DNA of 64,000 bases. Origin: Clarkia xantiana subsp. parviflora. Lineage: Eukaryota; Streptophyta; Magnoliopsida; Myrtales; Onagraceae. Positions within the stretch are counted from its first letter, which is position 1; each line of letters starts with the position of its first letter. This document shows positions 37,162 through 47,491 of this stretch, one piece after another. The position numbers were made by a program, and so were the translations under genes. Location of the stretch: the NCBI GenBank assembly GCA_036873135.1, contig JAPTYO010000001.1, forward strand, positions 46,772,774-46,836,773, written 5' to 3'. Below the pieces are notes generated by a model. It had not been told where the DNA came from. It did no database searches and saw only the letters and a program-made list of their open reading frames with translations.

Positions 37162-37829
37162 AAAATATTTATGGACAAGACTTTACAACTTACAGATTAA
37201 CCTGATGCAACTATCATGTACGAAGACCTCAACTATCTTATCTAGTCTCCTTTCTGCGCATAAACTATCCTGGTGCTTTTATTATGATGATTCTTCTTTT
37301 CCAGCAGGTGTACTATGGGCCATCAAAAGGAAATGCCAGTAGCATACTTTATTCACACCTAAAATAATTTTTAATCGCACTAGGATTAACCGGTAGGGAT
37401 ATGGTGCTGGCCATTAATATTTATTTTTTCTTATGACTATGATGCCCTGACACCTGTGGTTTTATTATGAATGTTATAACAATTAATGTGTTGCTCCACA
37501 TGAATCTCACATATTCCTCAATTATCAAACTAAATAAATAGCAGCATCCAAAATAAATAGTCCCCAATAACAAAACTAGCCCCTCACTTTGGGGAGCAAT
37601 AGTAAACAATAGTTGTCAATTCAGCCAGCCACCAATGAAATGGGTTTTTATCCACAACCGAACCAATCTGGTCCGATTAATCAAATAAAACACAACAAAA
37701 ACAGCAATCTTCACCCCCTGGACTCACCTTGGTTGGTTTATTTGTAGAGTAACTAGCAAGCAACCCAAAGAAGCCACTTATTTGCTTAATATCCGAAATC
37801 AACTGAGAAGAAAACACAGACTTGCTATT
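37162..37829 (-). other. 3' flank of the pyruvate kinase gene
   Basis: No gene is seen. It probably contains the pyruvate kinase 3' UTR on the minus strand, and it separates the convergent kinase genes together with the hAT and MULE insertions. Confidence 0.4.
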
Positions 37830-39453
37830 TTACTTGACAATAGAGATCTTAATGATGGAGGCAGCTCCGATGCGGTGCAGCGCAACCACAGAATCTCCAG
37901 GGTTGCAGAGAGCTTTCTTGGTTGCTAACTTGAGAGCAGCCTGCAGGATAACCTCAGTAGACTCGGTGTCAGTAGCTCTTGAAGACCCTTCTGCAAGAAC
38001 TGGAATCAATCCCCTGTAGATGAGACTGTGCCTGGCAGGTGCCTCATCGCTGCAGCTCCAATCAAACGAGTCGGTTGTCAGCTCAGGGACCACCACAGAA
38101 AGAATAGGCACTGCAGGCCTGTACTTGGCTACGAGCTTGGCAGTGGTTCCACCACGGGTGAGCACCACAATGAGCTTAGCTTTGGAGGCTTTGGCGGTCC
38201 TGACAGCAGAGGATGCTAGACTCTCCAAAGGACTCATTGGAACCGGAGTGGACTTTATCATAGCTTTGAAGATGGCATCATAGTCTAGGGATGACTCAGC
38301 TTCGATACAGATCCTTGACATGATCTTCACTGCAAGTTCTGGGTAAGCACCTGCAGCACTCTCCCCACTGAGCATCACACAGTCTGAACCATCCAGCACG
38401 GCATTGGCTACATCAGTTGCCTCTGCTCTGGTGGGTCTAGGAGATTTAATCATGGACTCCAGCATCTGTGTGGCAGTAACAACTGGTTTCCCCACAAGGT
38501 TGCATTTGTAAATCATCATCTTCTGAGCCAGGAAGATCTTTTCCACCGGGATTTCCATCCCAAGATCACCACGAGCAACCATGAAAGAATCTGTCTCACG
38601 CAGTATCTCATCGAAGTTCACTACTCCTTCTTGGTTCTCAACCTTGGACATCAACTCTATGCTCTTTGCATGAGGGCCTAGAACTTTGCGGACATTCACA
38701 AGATCAGAACCCTTTCGGACAAAAGACAGAGCAATCATATCGATCTTGTTTGGGACACCCCATTCGAGGATGTCTTCCTGGTCTTTATCTGTTAGTGTTG
38801 GAAGATCCACCACCACCCCGGGAAGATTCACATTCTTTCGCTCGCTTAATACTGCCGTGTTCTCACACCGGCAACGAACAGTTCCTCCCGCCACATCGCA
38901 GGACAATACTGTTAGGGTGATGGTCCCGTCAGCACACAGAATGGTATTCCCGGGCTTCAAATCAACTGCTAGTTTCTTGTAGCTCATAGTGATGGTCTTT
39001 TCATCGCCTTTGAGGTCATAATCAGTGCTGACCGTAATTTCCTGACCTTCCTTGAGCTGGATTGGCTTTGCATCTTTGAGAAACCCAGTCCGGATCTCAG
39101 GACCCTACAATAATAGTACAAGCAACGCAAACTCGATTACAAGAACTTCTTCTATAGTAAGTAGTAAAATCAAATGCCAAGGGAAGATTTATCACCTTGG
39201 TGTCAAGCATAGTAGCACAAAGGATCTCAGTGTTGTGCATGGCGATCCGGAGATTGTCCAAAGTTTCCTGGTGGTACTCATGGGTACCGTGTGAGAAGTT
39301 AAACCGGGCCACATTCATCCCTGCCCTCAAAAGCTTCTCCAACATTGGTACAGATCGAGAAGCTGGCCCCAAAGTACATACAATCTTCGTCTTTGGAACA
39401 CGCCCATCATTTGGGAGCTCCTTCATGATTCCCTCAATGTCTATATTTGCCAT
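37830..39453 (-). CDS. Pyruvate kinase, cytosolic isozyme
   Basis: Converts phosphoenolpyruvate and ADP to pyruvate and ATP, the last step of glycolysis, in the cytosol. Two exons on the minus strand, 39196-39453 and 37830-39104, join after DTK to GPEIRTG and give 510 residues, the normal length for plant cytosolic forms. There is no transit peptide: the protein starts [18 protein letters not shown]. Visible active-site blocks are [70 protein letters not shown], and the GESAAG region. The end SIIKISIVK completes the C-terminal regulatory domain. A 5' UTR intron is likely (see 39458-40211). The assignment is secure; the exact paralogue is not. Confidence 0.97.
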
Positions 39454-39457
39454 TTCT

Positions 39458-40211
39458 GAAATAGACTAGTAGTAGTTCCCTGAGAATCACTACCAAACCA
39501 GATTAAGTAACCACAACCACAAACAATACATACTGTAATTAGACCACCATTATATTCATAACACTCGACCCGATGATATTGATTCAAATCCAGAAACCGG
39601 CAATAAGGATTGAATATCCTATTATAGTAAGAAATGGAACATTCAGCTTCATTTATGTTGAGAATCAATGAATAACAGCTACCTAACAAAGAAAATACTT
39701 TTGGTTATCAATAAATTCAATTAGAATTTCAGAAACCATGATTGATTGATGATGATTAACAATAACTCTGTCAAGAGCCATCCTGAATAGAAGGAAAGAC
39801 ACGCATCGTGTAGATCCAATTCCAACACAAGAACTCCCTCAAAATATACAGATCCGATCAAAGAAATAAAACTCAGAAATCAAACCTTCCATTACTCAAT
39901 TGTAAATAAGTAGGGTGTTTAAATCAAATCGAGATTCGGAAGTGGATCCGTGAATATATCTACGACCCATTTTACTCTTCCTCCGCCCAACAATCACAGA
40001 GAACACTTGTTTTAGCAGGAACTAGATTAGAGTTTAAGCATAAAGAAAAAAGAGGAACTAGATCAGAAATCCTCACAAATAAATTCAACTCCAAAGTCAA
40101 CTCGACTAATCCTACAGCAACTCTTTTCTCTGATCAGTTCTCTTCAGCCTTTCAGATCGGAAGAAATGACGACGGTAGTAGCAGGAATCAACAAAAGAGA
40201 GATTGACTAAC
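39458..40211 (-). other. Probable 5' UTR intron and leader of pyruvate kinase
   Basis: A minus-strand acceptor CTATTTCAG lies 4 bases before the ATG, and a donor GTTAGTC after GTGCAAG lies at about 40210. This gives an intron of about 755 bp. The leader exon would run to about 40310. It is based on splice consensus and the lack of coding sequence between. Confidence 0.55.
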
Positions 40212-40319
40212 CTTGCACTTCTTTCTTTTCTGCTCTTTCAACTACCCGAAGAGTGACTACGTCTGTAAGCACGCTTCTTGTCCGATATACACACCATGTC
40301 CATTATTATAGGAGTCGCA

Positions 40320-41264
40320 AATATCCACTTGGTTGGCAAAAAAAATCCCCCACTTCCGCACCCTTTTTATTATTTTTAAATTCTGCAGAAATGCTTTCAG
40401 ATAGGAAAACAGGCTTCGAAAATTTATGCGAATAAATATGTGTCATTTTTATTTTCTTTCACCGCACAAAATAACGGAAGAAAAAAAATCAGGGGGAAGC
40501 GAAATGAAAATAAAAATAGTGAGAACTGAGACGTAGCGTACATGTATAAAACAAGTTAAAGTTATTTGTGAGTTACTTAAATTTGCTAATTCGACTCACT
40601 TAATTTTTTTCCAAAATTTTTCTGCTATTGAGTCAAGTACAAATTTATTTATATTTTGACTTTGAGAGGCTAGCGAGTCGAGTTCGAACTCGAGTTAATA
40701 TATATATTCAGGTTGAATTATAGCTCTAGTTAAAGTCTATTCAAGTCGAGTTAAAGCTCGAGCCAAAGTGCATCATTTATGATTTCACTGAATAATTTTA
40801 AATTTGGCTAGCCGAGCTCAAACTCGTTGAGTATGGTTCCGATTCGAGCTTAAAAAATTTAGACTCGGTCTAGCTCAAAATGAGACTATAGTCAAGCCGA
40901 GCTTGCCAAATAATCTGCTCGACTTGGCTTGATTACAACCCTATTGAGACGACTAAGAATATATATATATATATATAGCAAAGTGATGCAATAATGAATA
41001 ATCGACTAATGAATTTTTCGGAGTCTCAATTATTATTTTTATCATTTTGAATTGCAAATATTACAAATGTGATCTGTTCAGAATTTATGGCTCGATTCTC
41101 CTAGTTAAGGCTCTCCCTAACTCTAGGACGAGCATCATCTGTCGCCGATGTCTGTCCCTGATCTCTGTCGCTTGAATCTTAGCACACAAATTTCCTATCT
41201 CATTTTATCTTTCTTAATTTTCGTTTTTCTTTCTTCTCTTAACTTCATTATAATCTCCTAAATT
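40320..41264. repeat. Spacer with a remnant of the CTCGA-rich hAT family
   Basis: No gene. At about 40550-40950, repeated GAGTCGAG, GCTCGAG and CTCGAACTCG motifs and the end TTGATTACAACCCTA resemble the complete element at 43154-43604. The left end is not recognisable. A TA microsatellite lies at about 40960. Confidence 0.5.
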
Positions 41265-42263
41265 CCTAATAGGCAATAGCCAAGTTACAAAGTCAACAGC
41301 CAAACACAAGTTATCTATTAATTAGATAGCATATATAAGTTAAAAACATTACATTTTTATACTGTATATTTATATATAAAATAATATGTTATAATATTAA
41401 TATATTTGTAAATAAATTAAATACTTTTAGGGTTCATGTTGTTTTATATTTTTTTTCTTTCTAAAACACTATTATAATGAGTGAATAGTTAGGTCGAATA
41501 AACCCTAGAGTGCTAAAATTGAATAAACAGTTAGACCAGACGAACCCTAGACGAATATGTGGTTTAAATACTAGTAGGATTTATATAAGTGTGTGTTTTT
41601 ATTTATAAAACCCTATTAGAATAGGTGAACAGTTAGACCAGATGAACCCTGGAGTGCTAAAATTGGACGATAGGCTATATGAAGTACAAACCTTGGACGA
41701 ATTGTTAGGCTATATGAAGTACAAACCCTAAAACCCTATTAGAATGGGTCAACATTTAGGCAAAATGAACCCTAGAGAGCTAAAACTGGATCAAACAAAA
41801 GGTCGGGGTAATTTTAAGATGGTTAAATGTATTATCCAGTTTTAGCTATCTAGGGTTCACTATGTCTAAATGTTGACTCATTCTAATAGGATTTTAGAGT
41901 TTATACTTCACCTAGCCTAACAATTCGTCTAATTTTAGCACTCCGGGGTTCGTCTGGTCTAACTGTTTATCCAATTTTAGCACTCTAGGGTTTACCCGAC
42001 CTAAAAAAAACATAAAACAACATTTATCCTAAAGGTATTTAATTTATTTACAAATATATTAATATTATAACATATTATCTTATATATAAATATACAGTAT
42101 AATAATATAATGTTTTTAACATGTATCTACTATCTAATTAATAGATTACTTGTGTTTGGCTGTTTACTTTGTCATCTTTTGCCGGTAACTTGGCTATTGC
42201 CTATTAGGAGACCTGGTAACATGGTAACTTGGCTATTGCCTATTAGGAGACCTGGTAACATGG
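41265..42263. repeat. Long inverted repeat (foldback) of about 1 kb
   Basis: The left arm from CCTAATAGGCAATAGCCAAG (about 41263) and the right arm ending TTGGCTATTGCCTATTAGGA (about 42216) pair over most of their length around a centre near 41825. Paired blocks include CAGCCAAACACAAG / CTTGTGTTTGGCTG, the AT-rich TATATTTATATATAA region, and AGACCAGACGAACCC / GGGGTTCGTCTGGTCT. The left arm is longer by an extra internal repeat. The right end has a 39-bp perfect tandem duplication (42186-42263). There is no coding content. Confidence 0.8.
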
Positions 42264-42893
42264 TATAGAGACGGATCATGTTTAAAACGAAGTTTGGCAT
42301 ACATAGGCGAGTCCATATTCATACACTAGATCAGCCATAACTTAACTGGTTGAGCCATAAAAAGAGAATTTCTAAATAGGTGAATCGAGTAATGTGTTAC
42401 AAATATAGCACATTTGAATATTAGAGTTTATTGCATGTGCTTCTTTATAAATATTAACATTGGTATGTATACTTAAAAGATGCATTAAGCCATTAACTTT
42501 TATCTACGATTTGCTGATGTATACTTGATTGTACAAAAAGTTAGGATACATCAAGTACCCATTTAGAAAGCTTATACTTCGGTATTTGTATTAAAGTAAA
42601 CTAGATTTCGACATTTATAAAGTCTTTAGAGTTCGTTAGTCAATATGTTTTCTCTTATGTTTTACAAGAACTATGCTTTTTGTATATTTTTTTTTCGTAT
42701 TTTTATATTATACTAAAGGTGAACCATATAGATAAATTGATATTAATAATGATGTGATGCAAATCATAAGTGTAATAAAAAATATTTATACTTTTAAAAT
42801 TTTACCAATATTATAATTAAGTCATCCCTAGTAATAAAAAAAGTACAAACATTGTGCTTGTGAAGCACGTTATAAAATTCCATTAGAAACAGG
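42264..42893. other. AT-rich spacer, no gene seen
   Basis: Stops in all frames and no recognisable repeat termini before the hAT target duplication at 42894. Confidence 0.4.
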
Positions 42894-42901
42894 AACAGAG
42901 C

Positions 42902-44015
42902 TAGGGCTGGGCATAAAAACCGGTTCGGGCGAACCGAACCGGAACCAAACCGGAACCGAACCAATACAAACCGGTTCTGACTGAACCGGTTCTTAAATGG
43001 TTCGGTTTTGATAAGGAATATATGGAGCGGTTTTCAACTGGTTCAAAACAGGTTCCGAACCGGTTTTGAACCAGTTTTTCATAACCACTTTTATTACATA
43101 AAGCCTAAATTGTTAAATAGTAACACACTCTTGCATCTTTTTTTTGGGTAGATTAAAGGGCTATAAACAAGCCGAGTATCCGGCAAGCTCGACTCGACTC
43201 AGTTTACTCGAGCTCGAACTCGACCGAGCCTTAAATTTTCAAGCTCGAGCTCGACTCGGTGCCATACTTGACATGTTCGAGTTCGGCTCGATAAGGTTAA
43301 AAATTCAATTAAATAATAAATGGTGCATCTTAGCTCGAGGTTGAACTCTTCCTCGACTCAATATATACATATATAATATTATTACATAAAACTCGAAAAA
43401 CTCAAACTCGAACTCGACTCGAATATGCAAAACAAAAAAGCTCGATTAGGCTCGCGAGCCTCTCGAGTCGAGTACAAGTGAACTCGAACTCGACTCGGTA
43501 TCAAAAAAAGTTCAACTTGACTCGAAATTTAGCGAGTCGAATTTGAATATCGACCAAATCGATCTCGAGAAGCTCACGAGTAGCTTGAATCGTTTACACC
43601 CATAGGGTAGATCCTTCACTATTAGGGTTTGGTTCATATTGGGTATATAGGTGGTCGTAGCAGATTTGTTTACTTATATATAGTTATTATATACTATGTT
43701 AGCTCATATCAGTTCTACAGTCAATCGAGTTTAGTTTTGAACTCGAAACTTAACTTAGGAATAGTTCTATATTGGCCGTATATTTTGAATTTTAGTATAA
43801 AAAAAAAAGGTGTATATTTTGAATTTTAGTAAAAAAAATGAAAAAGGTTCAAAACCGGTTCGAACCGGTTCAAAACCGGTTCTCCTATGGTTCGGTTCTA
43901 GGACCTAAAATCTGGTTCGGTTCTTACCTGGTACAGAAAACCAAATGAACCTAAAATCTGGTTCCGGTTCGGTTCTGAACCGGTTCGGCCAAGAACCGAA
44001 CCATGCCCAGCCCTA
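42902..44015. mobile_element. hAT-like element (1114 bp) with perfect 8-bp target duplication, hosting a nested element
   Basis: Ends TAGGGCTGGGCATAAAAACC and GAACCATGCCCAGCCCTA are inverted (TAGGGCTGGGCAT exactly). Flanks are AACAGAGC on both sides (42894-42901 and 44016-44023). Subterminal regions are dense in GAACCGGTT-type palindromes. After removal of the nested 451-bp insertion plus one 8-bp duplication, about 655 bp remain. No transposase is present. Confidence 0.93.
43154..43604. mobile_element. Nested CTCGA-rich hAT-like element with perfect 8-bp target duplication
   Basis: Flanked by GGGTAGAT (43146-43153 and 43605-43612). The ends TAAAGGGCTATAAACAAGCC and GAATCGTTTACACCCATA are imperfectly inverted. 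The interior is rich in CTCGAACTCGACTCG-like repeats. It sits inside the hAT copy at 42902-44015 and is therefore younger. Confidence 0.85.
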
Positions 44016-44589
44016 AACAGAGCCACCAAGGACCAGGGAAAGCGGGACAATTTCCCCCTCAACTTTTAGTGATGTGCATTTTTTACCATAAAATTTGTAA
44101 TTATTGCCATATCGACATTTAAAATCTTACCTTTACTCTCTAATATTTGTTTACTGAGTCACCAACGAAGAGGGGGAGCGGGACAATTGCGCACTTAACT
44201 TTTAGTGATGTGCAATTTTACATTAAAATTTGTAATTATTGTCATTTTGATCGTTTAAAATCTTACATTTACCCTATATTTTTTATACTAAATATTTGCT
44301 AATAAATCAATTCTTGCTCACATGAACAAAATTACTGACTTCATCCCTAATTTGGAAGTCATAACATACTTACTCACATGCTTCACTTTTTCTATTATAG
44401 ATTGTATCTCATTGTTGTTATTAACACGTGTATTTGGTGTAATTAATTTTACGAAATTTTTTCTAAAAAATTTATTAGAATTGGTGAACTCTAAAAAGAA
44501 ATATCAAATCTAAAAAATATGTGTCAATATCATTATAATAAGACACGATTTGAAATAGAGAAAAGTGCAACAAGTAATATGTCGTAATA
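44016..44589. other. Spacer with a short degenerate duplication
   Basis: A stretch of about 100 bp (GGGACAATTTCC..CTCAACTTTTAGTGATGTGCA) at about 44041 recurs in degenerate form at about 44180. No gene is seen. Confidence 0.45.
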
Positions 44590-45330
44590 CTATATAAATT
44601 AACACTAAGACATCTTTCACGGGATGAAATAATAAATTTGTAAGTAAAATGACGGATCATCTAGCCGTGCATTTGGAATTCATTTAACTGCATGAAGTAC
44701 TACTTGACTTAGGAGATATTTGCTGTCATTCTGAAAGTAGATATAAATTGACACTAAGACATTTTTCACGGGATGAAATAATAAATTTGTTGCTGTCATT
44801 CTGAAAGTAGATATAAATTGACACTAAGACATCTTTCACGTGATGAAATAATAAATTTGTAAGTAAAATGACGGATCATCTAGCCGTGCATTTGGAATTC
44901 ATTTAACTGCATGAAGTACTACTTGACTTAGGAGATATTTGCTGTCATTCTGAAAGTAGATATAAATTGACACTAAGACATCTTTCACGGGATGAAATAA
45001 TAAATTTGTTGCTGTCATTCTGAAAGTAGATATAAATTGACACTAAGACATTTTTCACGGGATGAAATAATAAATTTGTAAGTAAAATGACGGATCATCT
45101 AGCCGTGCATTTGGAATTCATTTAACTGCATGAAGTACTACTTGACTTAGGAGATATTTGCTGTCATTCTGAAAGTAGATATAAATTGACACTAAGACAT
45201 CTTTCACGGGATGAAATAATAAATTTGTAAGTAAAATGACGGATCATCTAGCCGTGCATTTGAAATTCAGTTAACTATATGAAGTACTACTTGACTTAGG
45301 AGATATTTGCTGTCATTCTGAAAGTAGACG
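44590..45330. repeat. Minisatellite with alternating 149- and 70-bp spacings
   Basis: The motif ACACTAAGACAT starts at 44602, 44751, 44821, 44970, 45040 and 45189. The spacings are 149, 70, 149, 70 and 149 bp. The 70-bp form lacks a 79-bp internal block (from AAGTAAAATGACGGATC to GACTTAGGAGATATT). A 219-bp compound unit is therefore repeated about two and a half times, with very few differences between copies, so the expansion looks recent. It ends about 90 bp upstream of a TATA-like run of the next gene. Confidence 0.92.
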
Positions 45331-45416
45331 TGATCTATCTAATCATTCTGAGAGTAAATGTATTCTATCTAATCCAACTCTAACTTTTGTAGTTTTTACT
45401 GGTTGTTGTAGATGTA

Positions 45417-45424
45417 CTATATAT
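45417..45424 (+). promoter_or_regulatory. Candidate TATA region of the REX1-B domain gene
   Basis: ACTATATATAT lies 165 bp upstream of the preferred ATG (45590). Its position makes the earlier in-frame ATG at 45425 an unlikely start, since transcription would begin beyond it. Confidence 0.45.
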
Positions 45425-45589
45425 ATGCTTAAAGTTTCTAAGCCGACTAAGCTAAAGCCCAATATCGCAGCCCACGGAGAATCGACTCTGGTCGGTGCTT
45501 TTCTTTGTAATCGATCTGACAATCTCTCTCTGGAGATCATAATAGCTCGTCGATTGGCTTCGGGGCATCGAATTGAAGAAGGCATTCAA

Positions 45590-47074
45590 ATGGATGATTT
45601 CGACAAGAAGGTTTCAATCACAGAGGCGATGGACGTTTCTGAGCACGAAAGCAGCTGCAATAGCAACGGCAGCACTTGTTCTACCGAAACCCTCAACTTG
45701 CTTCATAAGTTCCTCGGAGTTCAGCAGCGCAGAGCCGTGGCTTATGCGAGGCTCAAACGGTACATTAATCAATCTCTTGCTTCCCTAACCTGGAGATTCG
45801 TTGTATATATTTGCTACTGCGCGTCGGAGTAATCCTTGTTGAATACTTACATATTCCTCTTCCAAATTGCAGTGGGTTCGGTGCATATATGGAATCTGGG
45901 GGCGAATTAGCTTATCAACAACTTTGCAGTGAGATCACGGCGGAGTTCAGTGATTGCTCTAAACAAGTTAGGCCTCTGAGGATCAATCTCTCTCAGCTGC
46001 TCAAATACCTTTATCAAATGAATGTTCTTTTTTTCCTAATGACAAGAATTTGTCAAAATTACAGGTTCGTGAAATTGAGTCTCAATTTATGGAACCTCAT
46101 TTCTGCAGAGCCGACCTGGCTCAGCTTCTTAGAGAAGTTCAAGTGCAGGAAAAGGAGAAATTGCAAATGGTATGTACTCTTTTCCCCCTGTTTATTTCCC
46201 GGCTATCTTTTAGTGGCATTGGCAGGCCGCAGCACATTACTTCTTATCTTGTCACCTTTAATACGCGTATATAGGTCCCAATTTTAGATTTAGATTCGCT
46301 TAGAGTTAGAATTACAGTTGTGATTTATGCTTATGAACAACTAACTGAATGGGTGAAATTTCCTACCTAAGTTAGAACCTCTTCTAGTGGTTTGCAGCAG
46401 CTGCTATGAAGGCTTTCCTTTGTTATTGTTTATGTACATATCCTTTGCTCATATGTGGGTATTATGCTGATCGAGCCTAAAAAAGTGCATTTTTCGTCTA
46501 CCTTTTAATGAAAACAAAGGATCATACTGATAAATAAGAGTGCATTCCTTCTTCTTGCAACCTTATTATTTTTGTTCATAAGATATGCTGATAGTTTATA
46601 ACACCTTAGTACTTTCAAAGCGTGAATGTAAGACATTAGTAAGACTTTAGACATAATCCTAAATCATCCTCCCTCTGCTGAATTGACATCTAGGTGTTGG
46701 AAATTTTGTACGGTTTGCAGTTCGATGATCATCTTAAAGTTTTCTTTTGAATGCTACCTCTGATAATTGATAGTACTTAAGTTTTCTTGTTGACGATGAC
46801 AAAGACTGCTACAATTCAAGTGCTGAAGAAAGCAGGGCGGCCCTCAGAACGGCTAGTTAGCCACCATGATTGCCAGTTTAAGACAATGCAACATCAATGT
46901 GTTCACCTTCATGAGATAACAGAGTCCGAAGGAACAGAAGACGCAGAGGCAGAAGCCGAGTATGACAATGCTCTCAAGGAAGCCATCAGAGCTGTTCAGG
47001 ATGCAGTCACCTCCATCAATGACAATATTGAACAAGTTAGGTACGAGATCGAAGCACTTGAACATATTTCCTAG
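45590..47074 (+). CDS. REX1-B domain protein (required for excision 1-B, DNA repair)
   Basis: Small conserved eukaryotic protein named after an algal gene needed for excision repair of DNA; its molecular role is not well known. Exons: 45590-45759, 45873-45966, 46065-46169 and 46805-47074, in frame, giving 212 residues. Core blocks LLHKFLGVQQRRAVAYARLKRGF, YQQLCSEITAEFS, REIESQF, DLAQLLREVQVQEKEKLQMT and ATIQVLKKAGRPSERL are read in family order. The C-terminal part is acidic and coiled-coil-like (EAEAEYDNALKEAIRAVQDAV). An in-frame ATG at 45425 would add 55 residues but overlaps the TATA-like run, so 45590 is preferred. It is convergent with the 5-phosphatase gene. Confidence 0.85.
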
Positions 47075-47491
47075 TACAGGAACGAACAATGCTCAATCCT
47101 TGTCCTTGACTTTTTTTTTTTATCATATATATATCTTTCAAAATTAGAGCATCCTGCGAGTTGTTATGTAAGCTTGGTTTGCTAGAAGATTACTGACATA
47201 GTAATTGAAACAAAAGCAAGATTGTTATTGTTGAGATACAGCCAGTTTGTCAAAATTTACACTTGGTACACAATATAACAAGAAATAAGTTCAAAATAGA
47301 TATCTGAATTATGTCTGATCCTCGGAGCATAATATGTTCAACTCAAAGTTACCTATGTAATCATGATGTTGCTGCTAAGTCTATAGCATAACCTTCATTT
47401 TGATGAGATTCCATATACAATTATATATAGGGTTGGTTGAATATGTTCACTAGCTAGGTACTAGATTGGAAATCATGCATTTGGGTTGGGA
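47075..47491. other. Convergent 3' UTR region
   Basis: 417 bp between the stop codons of the plus-strand REX1-B gene and the minus-strand 5-phosphatase gene. It contains no gene and presumably holds both 3' UTRs. Confidence 0.5.

Noticed and set aside
38020..38982. Plus-strand frames over the pyruvate kinase exon
   Set aside because: Antisense shadows; the minus strand encodes the complete enzyme.
44590..45330. Regular repeats resembling a CRISPR array
   Set aside because: The whole unit is repeated with almost no variable spacer, and this is plant nuclear DNA; it is a tandem minisatellite.
45425..45589. Upstream in-frame ATG that would add 55 residues to the REX1-B protein
   Set aside because: It overlaps a TATA-like run, and the added residues have no family resemblance; the start at 45590 is preferred, though not proven.
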